Assembly: GCA_024213275.1 (NCBI GenBank) | Contig: JANAVG010000027.1 | Location: 1-38,779, forward strand | Reading direction: 5' to 3' | Length of the DNA stretch: 38,779 nt | From: Rossellomorea sp. BNER | GTDB lineage: Bacteria > Bacillota > Bacilli > Bacillales > Bacillaceae_B | In this document: positions 32,325 through 38,779 of the stretch, in pieces | How the letters are laid out: every line of letters begins with the position of its first letter | Position numbering within the stretch: the first letter of the stretch is position 1 | Notes under the pieces: generated by a model | Told to the model about the DNA's origin: nothing | Seen by the model: the letters and a program-made list of their open reading frames with translations, nothing else | Database searches by the model: none | Made by a program: the position numbers and the translations under genes

Positions 32325-33527
32325 ATGCTTGAAACCCTTATGAGTAAATTAGAAGTCAATTGGAATGAGATGGTGGAGATTAGACAATATCTACATCAAA
32401 ACCCTGAACTATCCTTTAAGGAATATGAAACGGCACAGTATATTGCGAATTATTATAAGGAAATTGGTGTAGAAGTAAAACACGGCGTAGGCGGGAACGG
32501 ACTTGTGGCAACAGTTAAAGGATCTAAGCCAGGATATACGGTTGCTTTGAGAGCCGATTTTGATGCTTTGCCTATCCAAGATGAAAAGGATGTTCCCTAC
32601 AAATCAAAGGTGCCTGGAGTCATGCATGCATGTGGACATGATGGGCACACTGCGACACTTCTAGTATTAGCCAAAGCTCTAAAGGAAATGGAACATGAAA
32701 TAGAGGGAACTTATGTGTTCATCCACCAACATGCTGAAGAATATGCACCAGGTGGTGCGAAGCCAATGATTGAAGCTGGTTGTTTAGATGGAGTGGATGT
32801 TATTTTCGGAACTCATTTATGGGCACAAGAACCGCTTGGAAAAATTCAATATCGAACAGGTCCTTTAATGGCTGCTGCGGATCGTTTTGAAATCGTTATA
32901 AAAGGAAAAGGTGGACACGGGGCGCAACCACATTTAACAAAAGATTCTATTGTAGTAGCTTCCCAGCTTGTAACTAACCTCCAACAAATTACAAGTAGAC
33001 GAATAAATCCTATCACTCCTGCCGTTGTCACTGTTGGTTCATTCGTAGCAGATAATGCCTTTAATGTTATCGCAGACTCTGCAAAATTAATTGGAACGGT
33101 GAGAACGTTTAGCGAAGATGTAAGAGATTTCATTATCGAAGAAATGGAAAAAGTGATTAAAGGAACATGTTTAAGTGCAGGATGTGACTACAAATATACT
33201 TACCACAAAGGCTATCCTGCTGTAATCAATCATGAGGAAGAAACGCAATTTCTCATTCATTGCGCCAAAGAAATCAATGAAGTAACAGAAATAGAAGAAA
33301 GTGAACTTCAAATGGGTGGAGAAGACTTTTCTTATTATCTTCAAAAAGTAAAAGGCACATTCTTCTTTACAGGAGCAGCGCCAGACGGAGTAACACATCC
33401 TTATCCACATCATCATCCTAAATTTGATATAAATGAGAAAGCTATGCTAATAGCGGCGAAAACGTTAGGAACGGCTTCACTGCGATATCAGCAAAAATAT
33501 AGTGAAGAGAGAACTTTGCAGAAATAG
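32325..33527 (+). CDS. yhaA: M20-family amidohydrolase YhaA
   Basis: A 400-residue metal-dependent amidohydrolase of the N-acyl-amino-acid / hippurate hydrolase group. Metal ligands appear in MHACGHDGHTATLL, HQHAEEYAPGGAKP (base Glu) and GGEDFSYYL; the dimerisation-lid domain carries GKGGHGAQPHLTKDS. The start ATG has AAGGAGGAG six bases ahead. It corresponds to B. subtilis yhaA next to ecsC, though here a repeat-filled gap separates them and it follows a transporter. The likely substrate is an N-acetyl or other N-acyl amino acid. Confidence 0.92.
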   Translation: MLETLMSKLEVNWNEMVEIRQYLHQNPELSFKEYETAQYIANYYKEIGVEVKHGVGGNGLVATVKGSKPGYTVALRADFDALPIQDEKDVPYKSKVPGVMHACGHDGHTATLLVLAKALKEMEHEIEGTYVFIHQHAEEYAPGGAKPMIEAGCLDGVDVIFGTHLWAQEPLGKIQYRTGPLMAAADRFEIVIKGKGGHGAQPHLTKDSIVVASQLVTNLQQITSRRINPITPAVVTVGSFVADNAFNVIADSAKLIGTVRTFSEDVRDFIIEEMEKVIKGTCLSAGCDYKYTYHKGYPAVINHEEETQFLIHCAKEINEVTEIEESELQMGGEDFSYYLQKVKGTFFFTGAAPDGVTHPYPHHHPKFDINEKAMLIAAKTLGTASLRYQQKYSEERTLQK

Positions 33528-33603
33528 TTTTTGGGGATAGAGTTCCCCCCAAAAATTCACGATTTTTCCCTTGAAAGTAAAAAAATGCAGTGAAATCAAA
33601 ATA

Positions 33604-33648
33604 ATCCGCATTGGATCATCTATAACATTTGATCTGTGCGGATATTTT
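33604..33648 (+). terminator. Probable terminator of yhaA
   Basis: ATCCGCA (33604-33610) pairs with TGCGGAT (33637-33643), an inner GATCA/TGATC stem extends it, and ATTTT follows. Confidence 0.6.
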
Positions 33649-33730
33649 AATCAAGTTCATATTTAAACGGAAAATTGTCAACCAAGATACGACGATACTT
33701 TGAAGAAGTAATGGTAAGGGCATTGTCGGA

Positions 33731-33935
33731 CGTCATTTTTATTTTTGCGGATTTTTAATTTAATACAACCCATTTAAGGTCCTCATTTTTACTTTTGTGG
33801 ATTTTCATGGCTTCATTCGACCCATTTGAGACCCTCATTTTTTCTTTTACGGATTTTCATGGCTTCTTTTGACCCGTTTGAGATCCTCATTTTTTCTTTT
33901 GTGGATTTTAGCGGCTTCAAACGGAATAATTATTC
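33731..33935. repeat. Four-copy tandem repeat, unit about 52 bp
   Basis: Units start at 33731, 33781, 33833 and 33885. The middle two are both exactly 52 bases and differ at few positions; each has cctcattttt, cttttgtgg or acgg, attttcatggcttc and gacccgtttgag-like blocks. The first unit is 50 bases and more diverged; the last matches only its first 36 or so. Length 52 is not a multiple of three and no frame stays open. Confidence 0.85.
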
Positions 33936-33958
33936 CACGACTCAAATAAACCTATCCT

Positions 33959-33987
33959 ACAAAAAAGGATAACCAGTATGGTCATCC
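33959..33987 (-). terminator. Terminator of ecsABC, overlapping the ecsC stop
   Basis: Minus-strand GGATgACC-atact-GGTtATCC followed by TTTTTT. The stem contains the ecsC stop codon, so translation end and termination are tightly packed. Confidence 0.85.
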
Positions 33988-34698
33988 CCTCTTCCCAAAA
34001 TATCTAATTCGATAGGCAAACTTCGCTGTCTCGCCTAATTGATCTAATAACTGATAGTTGGCATATGCTCCCACAACAGCCCCGATACCAGGAATCAATT
34101 GCAGCATTTTAATAAAATCAATATAGTCACGATACTCCTGCTGAAACTTTCTCCAATCCATATCTTTTAACCGTTCCACTTCATCGTCCCAATTCTCGAT
34201 AATCGATAAAATTTCTTGTCGATGTTCATCGCTCGAAAACGCCAATTGGAATACATGAAGAATAAAGAGTCTTTCTTCATACTGTTTAACATCGTAACCT
34301 TGAATCGTGGAAGCTTCAAACAAGTATTTCATTTTGATGGAAAGAAGCAACGGAAAGTCTGCTAGTCCAAGCATAATTCCTCCAGCCCCGGTTCCTGCCC
34401 CCTCAATTGTCGCTGTCTTACGGTAAACATCAAGTCTTTCTTTCATTAATTCTTCTTTTTCTTGTAATGTAGAAGGTATCTTAAGGCTTTGATTTACCGT
34501 CATTTTGGACCCAGTCAAAGTCACCTTCACCATATTTTTAATACTATCTGTGATCACTTTATGAACTTTTTCTGGAATGATCTTGTTCATTTTTAATTGG
34601 GCTTTCTTTGTGACACGGTTCAAAACTCCTGATCTTTTCAGTAACTTTCTTTTCCATACTTCTAGTTCATCTTTCGCTGTTATCTCAAAAGAATTCAT
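33982..34698 (-). CDS. ecsC: EcsC family protein
   Basis: About 238 residues, mainly helical. The EcsC pattern is present: ELEVWKRKLLKRSGVLNRVT, the glycine-rich amphipathic segment EGAGTGAGGIMLGLADFPLL, DWRKFQQEYRDYIDFIKML and LIPGIGAVVGAYANYQLLDQ near the end. The role is unknown; it is the third gene of ecsABC. Two ATGs compete (34704 and 34698). I prefer 34698, which gives the GGG SD a workable distance. It follows ecsB by about 65 bases. Confidence 0.88.
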   Translation of the reverse strand: MNSFEITAKDELEVWKRKLLKRSGVLNRVTKKAQLKMNKIIPEKVHKVITDSIKNMVKVTLTGSKMTVNQSLKIPSTLQEKEELMKERLDVYRKTATIEGAGTGAGGIMLGLADFPLLLSIKMKYLFEASTIQGYDVKQYEERLFILHVFQLAFSSDEHRQEILSIIENWDDEVERLKDMDWRKFQQEYRDYIDFIKMLQLIPGIGAVVGAYANYQLLDQLGETAKFAYRIRYFGKRG

Positions 34699-34763
34699 TA
34701 GCATCCTGCCCTTTTCATTAATGTCTTACACTAATGATACGTATGGAATGACTGATAGTTTCA

Positions 34764-35990
34764 TCATTCACTCATTTTCCATTTTTTTGTTCGCGAAGGA
34801 AGGTACATATGACTGAAGAATAGTGAAAAAAGGACCGATACAACTAGGCAAATGACTCCTCCCGTCCATTCTCCTCTTAACCAAAATCCAAGAGATATAA
34901 GAATGGATTGACTTAATAAAACCACTTTAACTACTTTCTGAAAGGATTTTTCTTTAATTTTTTCAGAAATAGGGTAAATGGATGTCCAGATTTTCATATC
35001 ATACCTTTTGTACAAAGGGAGTAGCTGAAAGCCTGTTAGATAAATAAACAGTAACGCAATAAATAAACTAAATAAAAATGAATCAACTACAATCATTAAT
35101 ACAATTGATACCAATGTTAATCGGATAATCAACCCAAAATATTCACTTGTACGTATAATCGAACGGACAAACAAAAAGTTAAACGTTTGTTTCTGACCAT
35201 ATGAAACAAGATTGACGATCGGGTCTAACAGTTTTCTTCTGTGAATTCTTCCTTTTAGCTTAGGAACATCTGTAAACATATTTGCTAAACGATAGAAAAG
35301 AAGCATTCGCTGTTCTTCTAAAGAGATTAGAAGATCCCATTTAATGCTTTTTTTCATTCCGATTCGATAGAAGTATATAAAATAGCCAAGCATGATAATC
35401 GCTGTAATGCCGCTTATCCAAATGGCAGCAGCGTTAAACAAAAAATATAAGAGTACTCCATTCAAAAGAAGCCTAACAATGAAGTCAATTGTATGTACTT
35501 CTTTCTCTTGATTTTTCAAAATCGACCATTTTACAAACAAGTTCCAGCTTTTTAGAATAATTAAAAGGAGCAGCCATTTAAAAAATGTGGAAAACCCCTC
35601 ACCTGTTACCTTCACATACATAGGCATAAAGGCAGCTAAAACGAGCAATAATGTATAGGATTGAAAAAACAAACTGATCCAAATACTTTTTTGAAAGTAT
35701 TGATTCATTTTTTGTTCGAGCGGAAGTAAATACACAGCATCCGCTTCCCGTAAAAATGTATAAATTGGGCTCCAGCTTACTAAGATTGCGAGGCAAACCG
35801 CCATAATCAGTGCAGCAGGAAAATCCTTGTCTAATGTCTGTACCCATTGGTTATATGTATAGGCTCCACCGCCAAGAGCAAAAATCAAAACAAATAATAA
35901 ATGGTCATTGAACATATACCTTAAATATTTTCTCAGCTCCTGATTATATTCAACAAGCCTTTTTTTCCAAATCATTTCAACATTGTTCAT
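34764..35990 (-). CDS. ecsB: ABC transporter permease EcsB
   Basis: A 408-residue integral membrane protein, the same length as B. subtilis EcsB, with about eight to ten spans and a cytoplasmic loop around 230-275 (EEQRMLLFYRLANMFTDVPKLKGR). It pairs with EcsA. The EcsAB complex affects secretion, competence, and intramembrane proteolysis by RasP in B. subtilis; its cargo is likely a peptide. The start overlaps the ecsA stop by four bases. Confidence 0.92.
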   Translation of the reverse strand: MNNVEMIWKKRLVEYNQELRKYLRYMFNDHLLFVLIFALGGGAYTYNQWVQTLDKDFPAALIMAVCLAILVSWSPIYTFLREADAVYLLPLEQKMNQYFQKSIWISLFFQSYTLLLVLAAFMPMYVKVTGEGFSTFFKWLLLLIILKSWNLFVKWSILKNQEKEVHTIDFIVRLLLNGVLLYFLFNAAAIWISGITAIIMLGYFIYFYRIGMKKSIKWDLLISLEEQRMLLFYRLANMFTDVPKLKGRIHRRKLLDPIVNLVSYGQKQTFNFLFVRSIIRTSEYFGLIIRLTLVSIVLMIVVDSFLFSLFIALLFIYLTGFQLLPLYKRYDMKIWTSIYPISEKIKEKSFQKVVKVVLLSQSILISLGFWLRGEWTGGVICLVVSVLFSLFFSHMYLPSRTKKWKMSE

Positions 35991-36727
35991 GATTGATCTT
36001 CTTCCTTTGTAAGCTGTATATAGATGTCATCTAGTGTCGCATTAGGCATATTAAATTCATCCCTCAGCTCAATAAGTGTTCCTGTCGCACGAATTTTCCC
36101 ATCATGTAAAATGATAAATGCATCACAATATCTTTCGGCTGTCGCTAATATATGTGTAGACATTAATATTCCTGCACCTTTATTCTTCATTTCCTGCATC
36201 CAATTCAATAGTGATTGAATTCCTAATGGATCGAGACCTACAAAAGGTTCATCAATGATGTAAAGACTAGGCTCAACTAAAAACGCACACATAATCATAA
36301 CTTTTTGTTTCATCCCTTTTGAGAAATGGGCAGGAAACCATTTCATCTTCTTCTCCATCCTGAATTCTTTCAGGAGAAAAGGAATGCGCTCTTTATATAT
36401 TGACTCATCCACACCGTATGCCATAGCCGTTAATTTCAAGTGTTCCTCTAATGTCAATTCATCATAAAGGATTGGGGTCTCAGGTATGTATGCAAACTGT
36501 TTTCGATAATCATCAGGATTCTTATGTAGCTCCTGCCCATTAATTTCGATCTTTCCACCCTTAGGTTCCATCAGTCCAATGATATGTTTGATTGTTGTAC
36601 TTTTCCCAGCCCCATTTAAACCAATTAGTCCAACAATTTGATTGGAATTAATACTAAATGAAATATCTTTTAAAACTGGCTTACGTGTATAACCACCAGT
36701 GAGGTTTTCAATCTGTAATAATGACAC
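35987..36727 (-). CDS. ecsA: ABC transporter ATP-binding protein EcsA
   Basis: A 246-residue ABC ATPase. Walker A is GLIGLNGAGKSTT with Lys42, the Q-loop sits in FAYIPETPILYDELTL, the signature is degenerate (HFSKGMKQK rather than LSGGQ, as in B. subtilis EcsA), Walker B is SLYIIDEPFVGLD, and the switch His is in MSTHILATAERYCD. The GTG at 36727 gives MSLLQIENLTGGYTR, matching the B. subtilis start, with AAAGGA eight bases upstream; a TTG two codons earlier is too close to it. It is the first gene of ecsABC and divergent from hit. Confidence 0.95.
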   Translation of the reverse strand: MSLLQIENLTGGYTRKPVLKDISFSINSNQIVGLIGLNGAGKSTTIKHIIGLMEPKGGKIEINGQELHKNPDDYRKQFAYIPETPILYDELTLEEHLKLTAMAYGVDESIYKERIPFLLKEFRMEKKMKWFPAHFSKGMKQKVMIMCAFLVEPSLYIIDEPFVGLDPLGIQSLLNWMQEMKNKGAGILMSTHILATAERYCDAFIILHDGKIRATGTLIELRDEFNMPNATLDDIYIQLTKEEDQS

Positions 36728-37237
36728 AAGCAACGTCCTTTCTTTTCCATAAGTTTCTTGCTTACCTCTTTCTCCTTCTCAAAACAATTATCCTTTATCC
36801 TAATTAAAATTATTTTAGCAGAAAAAAAAGCCAATCACATTTTTTAAACAACTTCCTCTTCCTTAATTTACAAATAATAAATACAGGATAAGGTGGCATG
36901 ATAGTTAAGGAAGGGGACAGCAAATATTAAAAACGGGGTGGTTGTTAAAGACCGGGATCCGATTTATCCATTTGCGTCAAAAAATTAGGGATGATCATTG
37001 CATCAGTTATGACATCCTAACACTTCTTTTACTATAAAAATAAATGAGGTGTTTGTCCAAGACAGATCGTCGACAACTTCTTAATGGTAATATCCAATAA
37101 GAAAAAGGGGATGGTCACTTTGAACAAAGGTCATGCTGTTTCATCTTGTATATACACTAACATTTCTACTAATAGAAAATGAGGTGTTTATTAAAGAGAA
37201 TGCAGTCGATTAATTAAACCCTTTTAACCCCTTCATC
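36728..37237 (+). other. Possible small-ORF / small-RNA transcript upstream of the 37238 terminator
   Basis: No standard gene. Three places carry a similar block: CGGGGTGGTTGTTAAAGACC (36934-36953), TGAGGTGTTTGTCCAAGACA (37045-37064) and TGAGGTGTTTATTAAAGAG (about 37181). Short plus-strand frames start here: TTG 36942 (about 31 codons, MLKTGIRFIHLRQKIRDD then HCISYDILTLLLL), ATG 37044 (MRCLSKTDRRQLLNGNIQ), TTG 37120 (MNKGHAVSSCIYTNISTNRK, after GGGGATGG) and ATG about 37180 (MRCLLKRMQSIN). The third ends ATGA over the fourth's start. All are uncertain; a strong terminator closes the stretch. Confidence 0.35.
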
Positions 37238-37276
37238 AGAGAGGCAGGAATCCTACGATATCCTGTCTCTCTTTTA
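37238..37276 (+). terminator. Strong plus-strand terminator in the ecsA-hit gap
   Basis: AGAGAGGCAGGA (37238-37249) pairs with TCCTGTCTCTCT (37261-37272) with one G-U, followed by TTTAT. No annotated plus-strand gene precedes it, which implies an unrecognised transcript. Confidence 0.85.
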
Positions 37277-37329
37277 TATTAGCTGCAATATCGGAAATAT
37301 TTCACATTAAAATAGGCTGTTTTGTAATT

Positions 37330-37501
37330 TGAAAAGGGTTGGTTGGTTGCAGCGAAAGGTTGCTCGCTTTCCGCGGGGCGGGCGGTGAGCCTCCTGGTCG
37401 CATTGCTCCTGCTTAGGTCTCACCAGTCCCGCTACTCCCGCAGGAGTCTCGCATATCCCCTCCAACCAACCTTTTCACAAAAATTTATGTTCTAAAAAAC
37501 A
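37330..37501. repeat. Terminal-inverted-repeat GC-rich element, copy 2
   Basis: The better-preserved copy. TGAAAAGG-g-TTGGTTGG at the left is inverted as CCAACCAACCTTTTCA ending at 37477. The GC-rich core and the right flank CAAAAATTTATGTTCT match copy 1 (11742-11914) in the same orientation. The core folds: GCGGG, GGTGAG, CTCACC, CCCGC. It is non-coding and lies about 100 bases upstream of hit. Confidence 0.88.
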
Positions 37502-37602
37502 ATCTTTTAAAAATAAAACAAGTTTTTAAAAGGAATACTTTCTTTCCATTTTTCCCCTCATTGTGATAAAATACGAAAAAATATTGTTGGAGTGTGATCA
37601 AT

Positions 37603-38022
37603 ATGAGTGACTGTATTTTCTGTAAAATTATTGATGGTGAAATCCCTGCATCTAAGGTCTATGAAGATGAACATGTACTTGCTTTTCTTGATATTAGTCA
37701 AGTGACAAAAGGACATACTCTAGTGATTCCAAAAGTTCATAAGGAAAATGTTTATGAATTGACACCAAAGATTGCATCACATCTCTTCTCTGTCGTTCCG
37801 AAAATAACAAATGCAATGAAAACTGAATTTAACCCGATTGGATTAAATTTGCTAAATAATAATGGTGAATTAGCAGGACAATCTGTTTTCCATTTTCACT
37901 TACATATCATTCCTCGCTATGGACAAGGTGATGGGTTTGGTGCCGTTTGGAAAACGAATAATGACCAGTATACACCTGAGGGCCTTCAGGAAATTTCTCA
38001 AAGCATCTCACAACATATTTAA
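37603..38022 (+). CDS. hit: HIT family hydrolase Hit
   Basis: A 139-residue histidine-triad protein. It starts MSDCIFCKIIDGEIPASKVY and holds the triad in QSVFHFHLHIIPRYGQGDGF. HIT proteins cleave nucleoside phosphoramidates or adenylated compounds; it is very close to B. subtilis Hit, which lies next to ecsA as here. A zinc site may form from the N-terminal CxxC and His residues. I chose ATG 37603 over an in-frame GTG three codons earlier that overlaps the GGAG SD. Confidence 0.95.
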   Translation: MSDCIFCKIIDGEIPASKVYEDEHVLAFLDISQVTKGHTLVIPKVHKENVYELTPKIASHLFSVVPKITNAMKTEFNPIGLNLLNNNGELAGQSVFHFHLHIIPRYGQGDGFGAVWKTNNDQYTPEGLQEISQSISQHI

Positions 38023-38083
38023 TGGAAGAAAGTATCTCTTTATAATCGCTTGAACCCTATGTTATACTACTTATAAATTTCGC

Positions 38084-38143
38084 TAGCGGTCATTAGGACA
38101 CGTTAGGAAATAGATCAGACAAGATTAGCCGAGGAGAGATGAG
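38084..38143 (+). promoter_or_regulatory. TRAP-like binding site over the trpP SD
   Basis: (T/G)AG triplets: TAG at 38084, 38094, 38104, 38111 and 38126, then GAG at 38131, 38136 and 38141. The last four are spaced by exactly two bases and cover the SD (GAGGAGAG). B. subtilis TRAP, loaded with tryptophan, represses trpP translation through such a site. The upstream triplets are more widely spaced. Confidence 0.65.
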
Positions 38144-38146
38144 AAG

Positions 38147-38677
38147 ATGAATACAAAGACATTAGTAGCCCTATCCTTACTAGTTGGTATAGGTGCAGCA
38201 CTTCATGCTGTCATTCCAGGAATCTTTTTAGGGATGAAACCAGACATGATGTTAACTATGATGTTTCTAGGCATTGTTTTATTCCCTGATAAGAAAAATG
38301 TATTATTACTTGGTTTTGTAACTGGAATTATATCAGGTATTACAACACAATTTCCTGGAGGATTTATTCCAAATTTAATTGACAAGCCGCTTACTGCGTT
38401 TGCCTTTTATGGAATTTTCCTATTAACAAAGAAATTTAACAAATCAGTCCTTGGAACTTCTGTATTAACTGCAGTTGGTACTATTATTTCCGGGGTTGTA
38501 TTTTTAACTTCTGCCTACTTCATTGTTGGATTGCCAGGGGCATTTGTTGGATTATTCGTTGCAGTCGTGTTACCTGCAACAGTCGTTAATACAGGTGCAA
38601 TGTTTATTATCTATCCAATTGTTCAATCGATTTTGAAGAGAACAAGCTTTCAAAAGAATATATCACAAAGTGCTTAA
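38147..38677 (+). CDS. trpP: Tryptophan transporter TrpP (YhaG)
   Basis: A 176-residue membrane protein of the TrpP family, with about five hydrophobic segments. Landmarks: HAVIPGIFLGMKPDMMLTMM, FLGIVLFPDKKNVLLLG and GIISGITTQFPGGFIPNLID. In B. subtilis YhaG takes up tryptophan and is translationally repressed by TRAP. The start ATG has GAGGAGAG just upstream, in the triplet array described above. Location next to hit and ecsA agrees with B. subtilis. No clear terminator follows before the window end; 38678-38779 has only a small AGCCTAGGCT palindrome. Confidence 0.93.
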   Translation: MNTKTLVALSLLVGIGAALHAVIPGIFLGMKPDMMLTMMFLGIVLFPDKKNVLLLGFVTGIISGITTQFPGGFIPNLIDKPLTAFAFYGIFLLTKKFNKSVLGTSVLTAVGTIISGVVFLTSAYFIVGLPGAFVGLFVAVVLPATVVNTGAMFIIYPIVQSILKRTSFQKNISQSA

Positions 38678-38779
38678 ATGATAAAAAAGGAACCCTGGGA
38701 AATAATATGTACCCTTTGTAAAGGACAATTTTAAAAAAGCCTAGGCTGCTTTCTGAAGATGATCCCTGTATTGAACAGG

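Larger units (their letters stand above)
33528..33981. other. Gap with hairpins and a tandem repeat
   Basis: No gene is visible. A palindrome TTTTTGGGG / CCCCAAAAA lies at 33528-33555. The stem-loop at 33604-33648 probably ends yhaA. The tandem repeat (33731-33935) and the ecsC terminator fill the rest. Confidence 0.55.

Noticed and set aside
33731..33935. CRISPR array
   Set aside because: Units are directly adjacent with no unique spacers and they diverge from one another.

Overview
The window looks like chromosomal DNA from a spore-former of the Bacillaceae, outside the Bacillus subtilis species group. The DNA is AT-rich, Shine-Dalgarno (SD) sequences are strong, TTG and GTG starts are common, and gene order follows the B. 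subtilis trpP-hit-ecsABC ... hem ... yhf ... comK ... yhjE-sipV region, running right to left here. No rRNA, tRNA, CRISPR array, prophage or intact transposase was found. It is ordinary core chromosome, with small accessory insertions and several kinds of non-coding repeat.

Layout. 1-2600: a REP-like hairpin element, a fosfomycin-transferase-like VOC protein overlapping a GNAT acetyltransferase, then the overlapping pair yhjE-sipV (DedA/TVP38 membrane protein and type I signal peptidase). 3000-7100: an S9 oligopeptidase, yhjD and an unrecognised membrane protein. 7000-9600: comK with a frameshifted small gene behind it, the divergent IDEAL-domain gene yhzC, and the M48 membrane protease yhfN. 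9900-11950: a 117-bp imperfect palindrome, the azlCD exporter with a divergent XRE-cupin regulator, and a terminal-inverted-repeat element. 11980-16860: fatty-acid and lipoate genes (enoyl-CoA hydratase, lcfB with a FadR box, lplJ, yhfI) and the zinc-ribbon microprotein yhfH. 16920-20850: a His-rich lipoprotein with two YtkA-like domains, yhgE, and its TetR regulator yhgD with two matching operator candidates. 21160-25440: the heme operon hemE-hemH-hemY, divergent from the heme monooxygenase hmoB. 25860-32220: an NhaC-type antiporter, a cysteine hydrolase, a liaF-liaS-liaR cell-envelope stress cassette, and an unclassified permease. 32320-38680: yhaA amidohydrolase, ecsABC, a second copy of the terminal-inverted-repeat element, hit, and trpP with a TRAP-like binding site over its SD.

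How the genes work together. Envelope and secretion functions recur: sipV, ecsAB, yhfN, liaFSR, yhgE. Heme synthesis and heme breakdown face each other across one promoter region. lcfB, the enoyl-CoA hydratase and lplJ serve acyl-CoA and lipoyl metabolism. comK and trpP mark competence control and tryptophan transport.

The least explained material is the 875-bp ecsA-hit gap (short reading frames ending at a strong terminator), the tandem 52-bp repeats beside ecsC, the two-domain lipoprotein, and a ComK without the usual MecA-recognition motif. No clearly novel multi-gene system was seen. The best-supported regulatory observations are the FadR box, the paired TetR operators and the TRAP-like site.
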